Below are positions 53,639 through 63,707 of a stretch of 64,000 bases of DNA, piece by piece. Position 1 is the first letter of the stretch; the number at the start of each line of letters is the position of its first letter. A program made the translations under genes and the position numbers. This DNA is from a virus: positions 1 through 64,000 of IMG/VR virus record IMGVR_UViG_3300036828_000142; one strand, written 5' to 3'. The notes beneath the pieces are model-generated. The model was not told the origin of the DNA. It did not search any database and worked only from the letters and a program-made list of their open reading frames with translations.

Positions 53639-56600
53639 GCGGACGGCTGCAACTCAAAGACGCCCTGAAGTCCCACGGCGAGCAGATCACCCGCCGCCAC
53701 AAGTCCGTCCGCCGCGCGAACGTCACCGGGATCAACCCGCTGACGGTGGAGCTACAGGACCACGACGTGCCGCTGATCGAAGGCGAGGACTTCGAGCTGT
53801 CGCAGTGGGCCGAGGCGTACCAGACCTCCGTGAAGCTCGATGTCGGCGACGTGGTGCTGCTGCACATGGAGGAGCACGACTGGGTGCTGCTCGACATCGT
53901 GTCCGACAAGGACATCGGCACCATCGGCGGCAGCGGCAACGGCAAGACCGGACCGACAGGGCCAGCGGGCCCACGCGGACCGACCGGCGACCAGGGGATT
54001 CAGGGATACCAGGGAGCGACGGGACCGACCGGACCCGCCTCGAACGTCCCCGGTCCCACCGGACCAACGGGTCCCGGCTCGACGGTCCCAGGGCCCACGG
54101 GCCCAACCGGACCGACCGGCGGCACGGGACCGCAGGGCAACATCGGAGGAGGCTGGGCGGAGGTCAGCGGCACCCCACCAAACCCCAACACGCCCAACCC
54201 GGCCCCACCGATGGGGTACCTGTGGGTTGACTCCGCCGAGGCCGTCCAGACCGGCGACACTGGGCCCACAGGACCGACTGGGCCAACGGGTCCTCCGGGG
54301 ACGCCGGGCACGGCGGTGCTGATGGACAAGTGGCATTACGTCGGCGGGACGGGCGAGCCGACGTTCCAGAACGGCTGGACGAACTACAGCGGCTTCCAGT
54401 CAGCATCGTTCCGCAAGTACCCGGACGGCACGGTCCTGGTACGAGGGCTCGTGCAGAGCGGCACGGCCGCACCGTCGCTGATCTTCACCCTGCCGACCGG
54501 CTACCGCCCGCTGGGACGGCAGATTTTCGTCAACGACGCCAACTCGGACGTGCACGCCCGTGTCGATGTGGACGTGACCGGCGCGGTGACCTGGATGTTC
54601 GGCGGCACCAACGCCTACGTGGCGATCAACGCCTACTTCGACACCGAGTCGGTCACCTCGTGGCTGACCGGACCCCCAGGAGCGACCGGAGCGACCGGAC
54701 CTGCCGGGCCGACCGGCGCAGCCTCAACCGTGCCCGGACCAACGGGACCGACGGGTCCGACTGGAGCTACAGGCGCGATGGGACCGGCCGGACCGACCGG
54801 CGCAGCTTCGACAACGCCCGGTCCTCCCGGACCGACCGGCGGACCCGGACCGATAGGCGATACCGGACCAGCGGGACCAGCAGGAGGCCCGACAGGCCCG
54901 CCAGGGGGGACGGGACCTGCCGGACCCACAGGACCAACGGGTCCAACGGGGTCGGTTGGTACGTCCTACGCCGCACGACTTACTAGAAGCGCGAGCATCA
55001 CCACCTCGGCCAATGTCTGGCAACGAGTTCCGTTTGACGCGACTGATTTCGATAGCACCTCGTCCGTGCAGATTGCTAACAGCCGGTACGTCTGCCCAAT
55101 AGCCGGGACATACGACGTGACTGTCACCGTTGGAGTCGGTGCGACAGGAGGCTCCCCGAATACGGTCGTGGCCGCTCTGTACAAGAACGGCGCACTTGAC
55201 TCGTTCGGCACCCAACAGCAGGCTGCCAGCACAAACCAAACGATCTCGGCTGTCTACGCAGGCAGCACGCACTGCAACGCGGGGGATTACCTCGAAGGGT
55301 GGACGTACACCAACGCCGCGCTCCCGCTTTACACCGGCGGCTACACGCACATGGAGGTGGCGCTCACGAGCGGCGGCGGACCCACCGGGCCGACCGGCCC
55401 GCCAGGACCAACCGGACCGGCGGGCACAGGCACCACGGGCATCTCGGGCGCGTACGTCGAGGTGGTCGCCGTACCGCCTGACGCCAACAACCCGAAGCCC
55501 GCCCCGCCAGAGGGGTATCTGTGGCTCGACACGTCCGACGTTGCCGCGACCAGGCCGGTGTACGACACCGACCAGATCGGGACCGTCAAGTCGTTCAGCG
55601 GTCAGACGATCCCGGTGAACTGGCTGCTCGCCGATGGAAGCTCGCTGCCGCGCGGCAGCTACCCAGACCTGTTCGCCGCTATCGGCACCACCTACGGGTC
55701 GGTGGACGGCACGCACTTCAATCTGCCTGACCTGCGCAACCGGTTCATCTACGGAGCGAACACTCTGAGCGCGGCAGGCGGGGTGGGCGGCGAGACGACG
55801 CACACGCTGTTGGCGAGTGAGGTGCCCTCGAACTTCGCTTCCAGCGCGCAGTCAGTTTGGAACGCCATATCAGGGGCAGCGCCCCCAGCGGGATCGACCT
55901 ACTGGTACCCGTTGGTGCCCGCTGCTAATGGGGTGACTCAGGGCGGCGGCGCGGCGCACAACAACCTGCCGCCGTACGTGCTGATGGCGCAGATCATCAA
56001 GGCCACCGGGGTGCAGCTCGACTCGGGCTCCGCGCTCGTTGGAGCGACGGGGAAGCGCGGGGCGATTTGGTACATGTACAACGGCACCGGCACGCCGTCT
56101 GCTGGCACGTTCGCGGGGGAACTTGACGGGGATTGGTGCATCCGCAAGACGGACGGGGAGAACTTCGAGCGCGTCGGCGGCGTGTGGGTAGACCAGGGGT
56201 TCACCAACCGGACCACGGCAACAGTCTCAGCGGCGCGGGCCAACCACCAGGCAGCGTTCACGATCTCTACTGCGAACACCTGGATGAAGGTTCCGCTCGA
56301 CACGTTGCAGTTCGATACCACGGGCAGCAGCATGGTGCAGCTATCGAACGGACGGATCGTCTGCCCCGTGGCTGGCTGTTATCAGGTCGAGGGGCAACTG
56401 ATGATCAACAACGCAGCAAGCAGCGGGAATCGTGTCCTGGTGGGGGTTGGAAAGAACGGCACGGTATTGAGCGAGGCCGGAGCTACTCCTCCGGCTGGGT
56501 GGATGGACCCGTGCGTCGCTGATGTGGTTCAGTGCAACGCGGGCGACTACTTTGAACTGTTCGCGTACGCGAACACCGCCGGTACAGCGCTTTACACCGC

Positions 56601-57114
56601 TGCTGGGAACACGCAGGTCAACTACTTGTCTGTCGCGCTGATCTCGGCAGGACCAGGGCCGCAGGGACCGCAGGGACCGCAGGGCACCATGTACTCAACG
56701 CAGCGCGTCCTCGGCAAGAGCGGCGCTTTGCAAAACGTCACGTTCGACGCAACCGTGTCTGACGGAGCAGGTGGCCTGATGCAGTTGTCGATCACACCCA
56801 CCATCCCGGTGTGGTGGGAAGTCTCGGGCCAGGTTGGCTACGTGCTGAAGGTGGACGCTGCATACAACTACCTGTGCGGCTCGCTGAACCTGTCGCCCAC
56901 CGACCAGGACGGGCAGTCCGCGATGTACCAGTACGTCGAGCAGCACAACTCGGTCAACAAGTTCGAGGGTCGTTCGGTCACGCACCTCTATCGGCTGTCG
57001 GCTGGGACGACCTACACCGTGGCCCTGAGGCTCGGTAACTCCGACGGCGGGACTTGGCAGTATTACTCAGGCCCATCGCAGCTCTTGTTGACCGGGAAGG
57101 CGTGGGCACAGTGA
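53635..57114 (+). CDS. Chimeric baseplate/tail fibre protein: OB domain, collagen, C1q-like and tail-collar domains
   Basis: 1159 aa from GTG 53635. Residues about 1-95 look like a gpV/gp5-type OB domain (VTGINPLTVELQDHDVPLIE, VGDVVLLHMEEHDWVLLDIV). About 100-165 and 345-440 are GPTGP collagen stretches. About 443-578 and 861-1007 are C1q-like beta domains, each with a CNAGDY motif (HCNAGDYLEGWTY, QCNAGDYFELFAY). About 645-792 is a tail-collar domain (PVNWLLADGSSLPRGSYPDL, FNLPDLRNRF). About 1018-1159 is a further beta domain. It links baseplate and receptor-binding modules. Confidence 0.8.
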   Translation: MSGRLQLKDALKSHGEQITRRHKSVRRANVTGINPLTVELQDHDVPLIEGEDFELSQWAEAYQTSVKLDVGDVVLLHMEEHDWVLLDIVSDKDIGTIGGSGNGKTGPTGPAGPRGPTGDQGIQGYQGATGPTGPASNVPGPTGPTGPGSTVPGPTGPTGPTGGTGPQGNIGGGWAEVSGTPPNPNTPNPAPPMGYLWVDSAEAVQTGDTGPTGPTGPTGPPGTPGTAVLMDKWHYVGGTGEPTFQNGWTNYSGFQSASFRKYPDGTVLVRGLVQSGTAAPSLIFTLPTGYRPLGRQIFVNDANSDVHARVDVDVTGAVTWMFGGTNAYVAINAYFDTESVTSWLTGPPGATGATGPAGPTGAASTVPGPTGPTGPTGATGAMGPAGPTGAASTTPGPPGPTGGPGPIGDTGPAGPAGGPTGPPGGTGPAGPTGPTGPTGSVGTSYAARLTRSASITTSANVWQRVPFDATDFDSTSSVQIANSRYVCPIAGTYDVTVTVGVGATGGSPNTVVAALYKNGALDSFGTQQQAASTNQTISAVYAGSTHCNAGDYLEGWTYTNAALPLYTGGYTHMEVALTSGGGPTGPTGPPGPTGPAGTGTTGISGAYVEVVAVPPDANNPKPAPPEGYLWLDTSDVAATRPVYDTDQIGTVKSFSGQTIPVNWLLADGSSLPRGSYPDLFAAIGTTYGSVDGTHFNLPDLRNRFIYGANTLSAAGGVGGETTHTLLASEVPSNFASSAQSVWNAISGAAPPAGSTYWYPLVPAANGVTQGGGAAHNNLPPYVLMAQIIKATGVQLDSGSALVGATGKRGAIWYMYNGTGTPSAGTFAGELDGDWCIRKTDGENFERVGGVWVDQGFTNRTTATVSAARANHQAAFTISTANTWMKVPLDTLQFDTTGSSMVQLSNGRIVCPVAGCYQVEGQLMINNAASSGNRVLVGVGKNGTVLSEAGATPPAGWMDPCVADVVQCNAGDYFELFAYANTAGTALYTAAGNTQVNYLSVALISAGPGPQGPQGPQGTMYSTQRVLGKSGALQNVTFDATVSDGAGGLMQLSITPTIPVWWEVSGQVGYVLKVDAAYNYLCGSLNLSPTDQDGQSAMYQYVEQHNSVNKFEGRSVTHLYRLSAGTTYTVALRLGNSDGGTWQYYSGPSQLLLTGKAWAQ

Positions 57115-60100
57115 GCCCCGTCCTCAAATACTGGGATGCGGCGAGCAGTGCGTACCTGCCCGTCAGCATCGCGGGACCACCCGGACCGACCGGGCCGATT
57201 GGACCTCCGAACATCCAGGGGGTGCTGACCGACCCGTCGCAGCTTCCGGCGAACGGCAACACTGGTGACGCCTACGTGGTGCTCCGCACCGCTCCGGGCG
57301 GCCCAGGACCTACGGGACCGACCGGACCAACAGGACCTCCTGCGACCGTTGCGGTCACGGCCGCGCGGGGGTACCGGAACACTGCGTTTACGCTCGTGGC
57401 GAGCGGGAACAGCTACATACCGTTGGACACGGCGAGCTTCGACACGGGCGGGATGCTCGACCTGCCGAACGGACGCATCGTCGCGAAGGTCGCGGGCTAC
57501 TACGCGGTTGAAGCGAATCTCTACTTCTCTGCCGCTGCCAGCGGCTGCGTCGTCACGATAACGAAGAACCACGCCCAACAGATGACGGTAGGCGTGAATA
57601 CGCCAGGGCAGGTTTCCTCGACTGCGGCCGATGTCCTTTACCTCAACGCTGGGGATTACCTCGAACTGAGCTGCTACAACCAGGGCGCTGCGGTAGCCGT
57701 AACGAACGTTGCTGGCGGCAACTACCTCGCGGTGACAATGATCACCGCAGGCGCGGGACCGGTAGGCCCGACCGGAGCGACAGGGGCGACCGGGCCAGCC
57801 GTCACCCCGCCGTCGGTCGTTGCAGCACACGCCTACCGAGCCGCTGCGTACACGCTGACCTCCCAGGCGTGGCAGGCGATCCCGCTTGACACCAAGGCAT
57901 ACGACACCGGGAACAACTTCAACACGGCCACCGGCAAGTTCGTCGCTCCGGTGGCGGGCTACTACCTGTGCACCGGGATGGTGGGGTCCACGCCGGGTAC
58001 GACGGGAATCCTTGTCGGGCTTCAGCTCAACTCGACCACGCCTGCTACTCGTGGCTCGGCCGCAGCCGCTGTTGGTGCCCCGCTCGGGATCATGGCGGGC
58101 AACGTCGCCGAGGTGATCCACTGCAACGCGGGGGATACGCTCGCACTGGCGTGCTTCCCGGCGGCAGGTGACGTGCTCTACAGCGGGACTGCTGCCACGT
58201 ACCTGACGGTGGTGCTGATCACCGCTGGTGCGGGACCCACCGGACCCGTCGGACCAGCATCGACGGTCCCAGGACCTACTGGTCCCTCGGGGCCTACCGG
58301 TCCAGGAGCTAGCGGGCTGAAGCTCGTGCGGCCAAACGCCAACTACCTGGCGCGACCGAACGATCTCGTGGTCCCGAACAGCAGCATCACCGTCACGCTC
58401 CCCGACGACACGAGCAACGGCGGGTCCGGCACGGTGCCAGACGGGGCGATCATCCAAGTGGTGGGCAACTCCGACTACGGGCAGTGGATCTCGCTGGCGG
58501 TCGAGGGTTACAGCGGGATCTACGGCCCCGACAGTGCGCCGATCAACTACCTGCAAGGCCGGTGGTCGCAGAGCTACACGTTCCTGTATTCCCTCAGTGA
58601 CGCGATGTGGATGGTGCTCGACACCACCGTGCCCGCGATGGGTGTTGCGCAGGTGCAATCCCCGGCAGGAACGGGAGCGGCCGTGCAGGCTCGCGTCGGC
58701 GACTTGGTGATGCCTCGTGGCACGGGTGCGACTGTGACGCTGCCGTCGGGCGGGACGGTCGCTGGCTACACGACGGCGTACACGGGCTCGGTGGTCGAGG
58801 TCGTTGCGCTCGCGGACAACGTGCCTGTCACGCCCGCGCGATCCAACGACCCGCTGGTCCTGCTCGACGGCACCATCTTGCCTGCGGGCGCGGCGTACAC
58901 GGTGCCGATGGGTACGAGCGCGACCTTCCAGTGTGCTGCTGGCTGGGGTCGCTGGCAGGTCGTGAGGCAATCACAGCCGCCCGTGTCGTTCGGTATGACC
59001 GCACCCAACCCCCGGAACGGGTCCACGGTATGGGTGCAAGGGCAGCCAACCGCTCTGTCGGCGATCCAGACCATTGGTGCGAACTCGGCCAGCGGTACGT
59101 CCGTATCGTTGGGCACCCACCAGCCGGGGGACATGATCATCATGGTCGCGCGGCGGGCGAACAACACGCCGCCAACGATCCCGGCTGCGGGCGGCACCGT
59201 GCCGCCGTGGACGCAGATTTTCGGGGCTACCGGCGTGAACACCCTGAGCCACGTCGTCGCCTTCACGATTGCGACAGCCAGCAACCATACGTCGGGCACG
59301 TGGACGAACGCGGCCAACGTCGGGATGATGGTGTTGCGCGGCAACCGTGCGCTGAGCATCGGGGCGAGCGCCTCGGGCTCGGGCGCGACTTCCGCCGTCA
59401 CCTTCCCAGCGCTGACGTTGCAAAGAGCCGACGGCACATCGTGGGGTCTGCGTATCCACAACCGGGCCGGGACCGGTAACACGATGGTGAACCCGCCTGC
59501 GCCGTGGCTGAACGTGTGGACGCAGCCTTCCGGTTCAAGCGCCCTCCTGGGACTGTGGGTCGCGGCACCGATCAGCGCCAACCCGACCGCCGACCTGGTG
59601 ACGGGCGGGTCGAACGCTGCGTGGGAGGCCGACACCATCGAGATCCTCGTCGCGCCGCCACCGACACCGCCCGTGCCGGTGCTCAACCTGTGGGATGGGC
59701 TGAAGTGGGAGGTGGCGTCGCCGTCCGGCACAGCGAGCGGCGACCTGGGTGGAAGCTACCCGAGCCCGACGCTGGCGATTCCCCGCGCCAGATCAAAGAC
59801 GCTCTCCATTCCGGCTTCGATGACGAATGGCAGTGTGACCGTCACGACTTCGGGGTGGACGCTGGGCAACGGCATGGCGGTCAGCGGCAACGGCATCGCA
59901 GTTCCACGCGCCGGTTATTACAGAATCTGGGGCCAAGTCACGATTGCACCCGTGGCTTCGGGTACTGGTGCCTACATACAGCTCACACCACAACTGAACG
60001 GAGCCAACACCCAAGATGGCATCGGCACAATGGCGCTCACCCCGAACACTTCATACGCCAGCGTGACCTGTTTCGATGAGGTCCACTGCAACGCTGGCGA

Positions 60101-60188
60101 CGTGCTGACGCTCCAGTTCACCAACGCAACGGGTGTAGCGCTCAACTCAAACGGCGGCGTGTTTGTCGCGGAGTATGTGGGGCAATGA
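57111..60188 (+). CDS. Collagen/C1q-like tail fibre protein
   Basis: 1025 aa from GTG 57111 (GTGA overlap). The first residues SPVLKYWDAASSAYLPV match those of the collar protein at 62894 (SPVMKYWDENAQAYVEL), a likely docking tag. C1q-like domains lie at about 82-213, 238-374 and 893-1025, each ending near a (C/L)NAGD motif. Short collagen linkers separate them. About 402-620 and 624-855 are other beta domains. SGDLGGSYPSPTLA near residue 880 is a common fibre linker. Function: host-surface binding. Confidence 0.78.
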   Translation: MSPVLKYWDAASSAYLPVSIAGPPGPTGPIGPPNIQGVLTDPSQLPANGNTGDAYVVLRTAPGGPGPTGPTGPTGPPATVAVTAARGYRNTAFTLVASGNSYIPLDTASFDTGGMLDLPNGRIVAKVAGYYAVEANLYFSAAASGCVVTITKNHAQQMTVGVNTPGQVSSTAADVLYLNAGDYLELSCYNQGAAVAVTNVAGGNYLAVTMITAGAGPVGPTGATGATGPAVTPPSVVAAHAYRAAAYTLTSQAWQAIPLDTKAYDTGNNFNTATGKFVAPVAGYYLCTGMVGSTPGTTGILVGLQLNSTTPATRGSAAAAVGAPLGIMAGNVAEVIHCNAGDTLALACFPAAGDVLYSGTAATYLTVVLITAGAGPTGPVGPASTVPGPTGPSGPTGPGASGLKLVRPNANYLARPNDLVVPNSSITVTLPDDTSNGGSGTVPDGAIIQVVGNSDYGQWISLAVEGYSGIYGPDSAPINYLQGRWSQSYTFLYSLSDAMWMVLDTTVPAMGVAQVQSPAGTGAAVQARVGDLVMPRGTGATVTLPSGGTVAGYTTAYTGSVVEVVALADNVPVTPARSNDPLVLLDGTILPAGAAYTVPMGTSATFQCAAGWGRWQVVRQSQPPVSFGMTAPNPRNGSTVWVQGQPTALSAIQTIGANSASGTSVSLGTHQPGDMIIMVARRANNTPPTIPAAGGTVPPWTQIFGATGVNTLSHVVAFTIATASNHTSGTWTNAANVGMMVLRGNRALSIGASASGSGATSAVTFPALTLQRADGTSWGLRIHNRAGTGNTMVNPPAPWLNVWTQPSGSSALLGLWVAAPISANPTADLVTGGSNAAWEADTIEILVAPPPTPPVPVLNLWDGLKWEVASPSGTASGDLGGSYPSPTLAIPRARSKTLSIPASMTNGSVTVTTSGWTLGNGMAVSGNGIAVPRAGYYRIWGQVTIAPVASGTGAYIQLTPQLNGANTQDGIGTMALTPNTSYASVTCFDEVHCNAGDVLTLQFTNATGVALNSNGGVFVAEYVGQ

Positions 60189-62230
60189 GCAGCGGCAATC
60201 TATACGTGGGGGATCTCTACATCCGGGAGGGTGGCACCTGGCAGGAGGCCGGGCTAATCCAGGGCGGACCTGGACCGTCTGGACCGACTGGGCCGACGGG
60301 ACCGGCCGGTCCGTCGAGCCTGGGGCTGTCCTATGCGGCCAGGGCGTACCGCGCGGGGGCGTTCACAGTGAGCACAGGCAGCGCCTGGACCGCCATCCCG
60401 GTGGACACCATCAGCCACGACGCCAACGGCTGCATTGCCACCAACAACGGCTGGTACACATGCCCGGTGGCCGGGGTCTACGACGTGGCCGTCAACCTAT
60501 ACATCAACACTCCTGGCACGACCTACGTCAACCAGGCGGTCGGCATCTTCCTGAACGGCTCTGTAGTCAGCATGTTCAACATCGACGTAGCGATGAGTTC
60601 GTACGGCGGACTGAGTCATTCCGACAAGATCAAGTGCAACGCGGGCGACCGCCTGCAACTGGCGGCGTTCATCTCGTCCGCACCACAGGCACTGCTTATC
60701 AACGGGGCCTGCAACTTCCTGTCCGTGTCGCTCGCGAGCGGCGGCGGACCCACTGGACCCACCGGACCGGCGGGAGGGCCAGCAGGCCCAACGGGACCGA
60801 CAGGACCGACCGGCCCGGCTGCAACGACGACCGCCGCGCGGGCGTATCGCCAGGCGGCGTTCACCACCACCGCAAGTTGGACGAAGGTGCCGCTGGATAC
60901 CGCCAGCTTCGACACCCAGGGCAACATGCTCAACCTCGTGAACGGCCGGATCGTCTGTCCGGTGGCAGGCATCTACGCGGTGGACGCGAACCTTCTCGTC
61001 CCAACCAGCGCTACCGGGACGTATACCAACATCGCTGTCGGGATCAACAAGAACGGCAGCCAGATCGCGCAGAACTACTCCACGCCTGCGATTGCGAACT
61101 TCGGGTCAGCAACGATCTCGGACAAGGTTCAGTGCAACGCTGGGGACTACCTCGAACTGTTCGTAATCGACTCGCAGGGCGGCGCGCTATGGCAAGGCTC
61201 GCCAGCGAACTACCTGTCCGTCGCGCTGCTCACAGCGGGGCAAGGACCGACAGGACCAGCGGGACCGGCGGTAGGACCAACAGGCCCGACTGGACCGACT
61301 GGGCCGACGGGTCCGCCAGCGACCGTCACAGTCACGGCGGCGCGCGCATACCGGAACGCGGCGTTCACGCTTCCTGCTGGAGCGTGGACGAAGATTCCGC
61401 TGGACACTGCCAACTACGACGTGGCCAACAACATGCTGAACCTTGTCAACGGCCGATTGGTGTGTCCGACGACAGGGCTCTACGACATTGCTGCTATGGC
61501 CCAGCTAAACATGCCGGGGACCGCCACGCAAGTAACTATGGGCGCTGCGATCTACAAGAACGGTGGCGTGGTTACGGAGTCGGCGTCCATCGTCACGATG
61601 TCGGGCTACGCAACTGCTGTTGTCTCCGACAAGATCCAGTGCAACGCAGGGGATTACCTCGAACTGTGGGCGTACAACCAGCAAGGTCTGGGTGTCGGGG
61701 CCTATACGATGACTACGTTCCTCGCGGCGGCGCTGATCACAGCGGGCGCAGGACCGCCTGGCCCGCCGGGACCGCCCGGTGGGGTGCAGCCAGCGATGAG
61801 GATGACGCTTGCGAACAGCATGGCGATAGCGCTGAACGTCGCGACGATGCTTGCGTTCGACACTCCCGGTTGGGCGCAGGGCGGAATGATCCGCTCGCCG
61901 AACGGTGGCTTCATCGTGCCGGTCGCTGGGGTCTACCAGGTCATCTGCAACATGCTCTGGAACACAGACATCGCGACTGGGCGCGTGGACTACATGATCG
62001 TCAACTACACCCAGCAGGGGCTGGCTGGTGGCGACGTATCCAGCGCCTTTGGCGGCGGCGGCATTTTCGCTCACGTCAACGGCCAGTATCAGTCGAGTAG
62101 TTTCTCCGGGCTCGTACAAGCCAACGCGGGCGATGTGCTCGGCGTGGTGCTGATGAACCGTGCGGGGGCGGGGACGATCTACGGCGTCGGTAACTGGACG
62201 ATGGCGCACTGTGTCCGAGTGAGCAGCTAA
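60185..62230 (+). CDS. Collagen/C1q-like tail fibre protein, four C1q domains
   Basis: 681 aa. The N-terminus (SSGNLYVGDLYIREGGTWQE) is a short docking strand. C1q-like domains at about 50-186, 215-352, 380-522 and 537-681 alternate with GPTGP or GPPGPPG linkers. The domains share ARAYR-AAFT, IPLDTA-FD, NGRIVCPVAGIY and CNAGDYLEL. The last copy is divergent (QANAGDVLGVVL). The repeats invite recombination between fibres. Confidence 0.78.
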   Translation: MSSGNLYVGDLYIREGGTWQEAGLIQGGPGPSGPTGPTGPAGPSSLGLSYAARAYRAGAFTVSTGSAWTAIPVDTISHDANGCIATNNGWYTCPVAGVYDVAVNLYINTPGTTYVNQAVGIFLNGSVVSMFNIDVAMSSYGGLSHSDKIKCNAGDRLQLAAFISSAPQALLINGACNFLSVSLASGGGPTGPTGPAGGPAGPTGPTGPTGPAATTTAARAYRQAAFTTTASWTKVPLDTASFDTQGNMLNLVNGRIVCPVAGIYAVDANLLVPTSATGTYTNIAVGINKNGSQIAQNYSTPAIANFGSATISDKVQCNAGDYLELFVIDSQGGALWQGSPANYLSVALLTAGQGPTGPAGPAVGPTGPTGPTGPTGPPATVTVTAARAYRNAAFTLPAGAWTKIPLDTANYDVANNMLNLVNGRLVCPTTGLYDIAAMAQLNMPGTATQVTMGAAIYKNGGVVTESASIVTMSGYATAVVSDKIQCNAGDYLELWAYNQQGLGVGAYTMTTFLAAALITAGAGPPGPPGPPGGVQPAMRMTLANSMAIALNVATMLAFDTPGWAQGGMIRSPNGGFIVPVAGVYQVICNMLWNTDIATGRVDYMIVNYTQQGLAGGDVSSAFGGGGIFAHVNGQYQSSSFSGLVQANAGDVLGVVLMNRAGAGTIYGVGNWTMAHCVRVSS

Positions 62231-62240
62231 AGGAGATCGC

Positions 62241-62897
62241 ATGATCCTCGCCCAACTCGACCTCGATCAAGACCCGGCCGTGGTTCTGGTGCTCTACGAC
62301 TACGCGAACGACACTCCGCCGTCGAACATGGTCGAGCCCGAATACGTGGACGTGACCGACGTGAGCCCGATGCCGCAGCCGGGGTTCACGTACGACGGCG
62401 AAACGTGGACTCCGGGGGTTCCGCAACAGCGAGCGGACAACCGCGACTCCATCGAGAACGAGCTGCGCAAGGAGCACGCAGCCAACGAAGCGTTCCTCGT
62501 CTTGGAAGCGCCCACCAGCGACGAGCTGGCCGCGCAGGTGACCGCGCTGACGGTGCAGTGCCAGGGGTTCATCCGCACCTCGTTGCAGGAGTACGACGAA
62601 ACCGTTCCGCCGCCAGCGCGAGTTCCCGGCGAGCGCGCTCTCGATTCCGTGAGCCCGAGCGAAGGTCCAGCCGCAGGCGGTACCGAGGTCACGCTGCGCG
62701 GCTCCGGGTTCACGAACATTGGCGGGGTCAGGTTCGAGGGAGTCGGGCAGACGGGCTGGGCGTGGTCGTTTGAGGTTGTTGACGACGAGACGATCACGTG
62801 CCCCACGCCGCCGATGCCGGTCGGAACGGTGGACGTGATCGCGTTTGACGGCGATCCCGGTGACGCGGTGCTGGAGAACGGGTTCACATACACATGA
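62241..62897 (+). CDS. IPT/TIG-domain tail protein
   Basis: 218 aa from ATG 62241, ribosome-binding site AAAGGAG. Residues about 85-118 form a helix with TSDELAAQVTALTVQCQGFI. Residues about 132-218 are an IPT/TIG immunoglobulin-like domain (VSPSEGPAAGGTEVTLRGSG, FTNIGGVRFEG). The same domain ends the truncated gene at 63708. Probably an accessory adhesin or fibre-assembly protein. Confidence 0.75.
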   Translation: MILAQLDLDQDPAVVLVLYDYANDTPPSNMVEPEYVDVTDVSPMPQPGFTYDGETWTPGVPQQRADNRDSIENELRKEHAANEAFLVLEAPTSDELAAQVTALTVQCQGFIRTSLQEYDETVPPPARVPGERALDSVSPSEGPAAGGTEVTLRGSGFTNIGGVRFEGVGQTGWAWSFEVVDDETITCPTPPMPVGTVDVIAFDGDPGDAVLENGFTYT

Positions 62898-63694
62898 GCC
62901 CCGTAATGAAATACTGGGACGAGAACGCCCAGGCGTACGTCGAGCTGGGGCTACGCGGCGTTCAAGGTCCGCCAGGTCCCGCAGGTGACGCGATCCCAGC
63001 GGGGCACATCATGGCGTTCGGGGGCGTGTCTCCTGCGACCGGGTGGCTGATGTGCGACGGCTCGGCGGTGCTGCGCTCCGCGTACCCGGCGCTGTTCGCC
63101 GCGATCTCCACTCGGTTCGGCGCGGGCGATGGCTCGACCACGTTCAATCTGCCGAACCTCCAGGACCGCGTGCCGGTCGGTGCCAGCGGCACCAAGGCGG
63201 TCGGGTCTACGGGGGGCGAATCGGCGCACACGACCACCATCACCGAGTTGCCCTTGCACAGCCACAACGGGGTGACGGCTGGTGGTACGACCGGCGGCGG
63301 CACGTCGGGCAACACCGACGTGGACCACTACCACGCGGGCACCACCAACGCCGCCGACCGCAGCCTCGCGCACGACCACACGCTCGGCAACAACGCCTGG
63401 GCGACCCTGTTCGACCGGGTTGTCGGCTCTGGCAACTACGCGCAGCTCCAGACCGTCAGCGGCGGCGCTGCCTGGTGGAGCGGCGCGAACTGGACCAACG
63501 GACAGTCCATCTCAATCGACCACCTCCACTCGTTCACGACGAACTGGCAGTCGCAGCAGTACGCCACGAACAACCACAGCCACTCGATCCCCGGCCTGTC
63601 GGTACCGGGGCTTGGTATCGCTGCGCAGGGGGGTGGCGCGGCCCACAACAACATGCAGCCGTACGTCGCGATGAACTACGTCATCAAATACTGA
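62894..63694 (+). CDS. Tail-collar fibre protein
   Basis: 266 aa. SPVMKYWDENAQAYVELGLR docking start, a GPPGPAGD collagen trace, then a full tail-collar domain (GVSPATGWLMCDGSAVLRSA, YPALFAAISTRFGAGDGSTT, FNLPNLQDRVPVGASG). A His-rich C-terminal half follows (HSHNGV, HTLGNN, HLHSFTT, NHSHSIPG). Alternating His residues are typical of fibre tips that coordinate a column of iron ions. Confidence 0.82.
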   Translation: MSPVMKYWDENAQAYVELGLRGVQGPPGPAGDAIPAGHIMAFGGVSPATGWLMCDGSAVLRSAYPALFAAISTRFGAGDGSTTFNLPNLQDRVPVGASGTKAVGSTGGESAHTTTITELPLHSHNGVTAGGTTGGGTSGNTDVDHYHAGTTNAADRSLAHDHTLGNNAWATLFDRVVGSGNYAQLQTVSGGAAWWSGANWTNGQSISIDHLHSFTTNWQSQQYATNNHSHSIPGLSVPGLGIAAQGGGAAHNNMQPYVAMNYVIKY

Positions 63695-63707
63695 CTGAGG
63701 AGCCCGA

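Noticed and set aside
53930-54960. CRISPR-like short repeats
   Set aside because: The repeats have a 9-base codon periodicity encoding GPTGPTGP and lie within a coding frame; there are no spacers of constant length.
57063-58970. 635-codon minus-strand open frame
   Set aside because: Arg/His-rich composition typical of antisense to a GC-rich gene; the plus-strand fibre protein has recognisable domains and coupled starts.
60163-62100. 645-codon alternative plus frame over the fibre gene
   Set aside because: Arg/Gly/His-rich shadow of the 60185 gene, with no domain or ribosome-binding site.
53635-63694. Diversity-generating retroelement acting on the repeated fibre domains
   Set aside because: No reverse transcriptase, template repeat or adenine-biased variation was found in the window; the repeats look like ordinary domain duplications.
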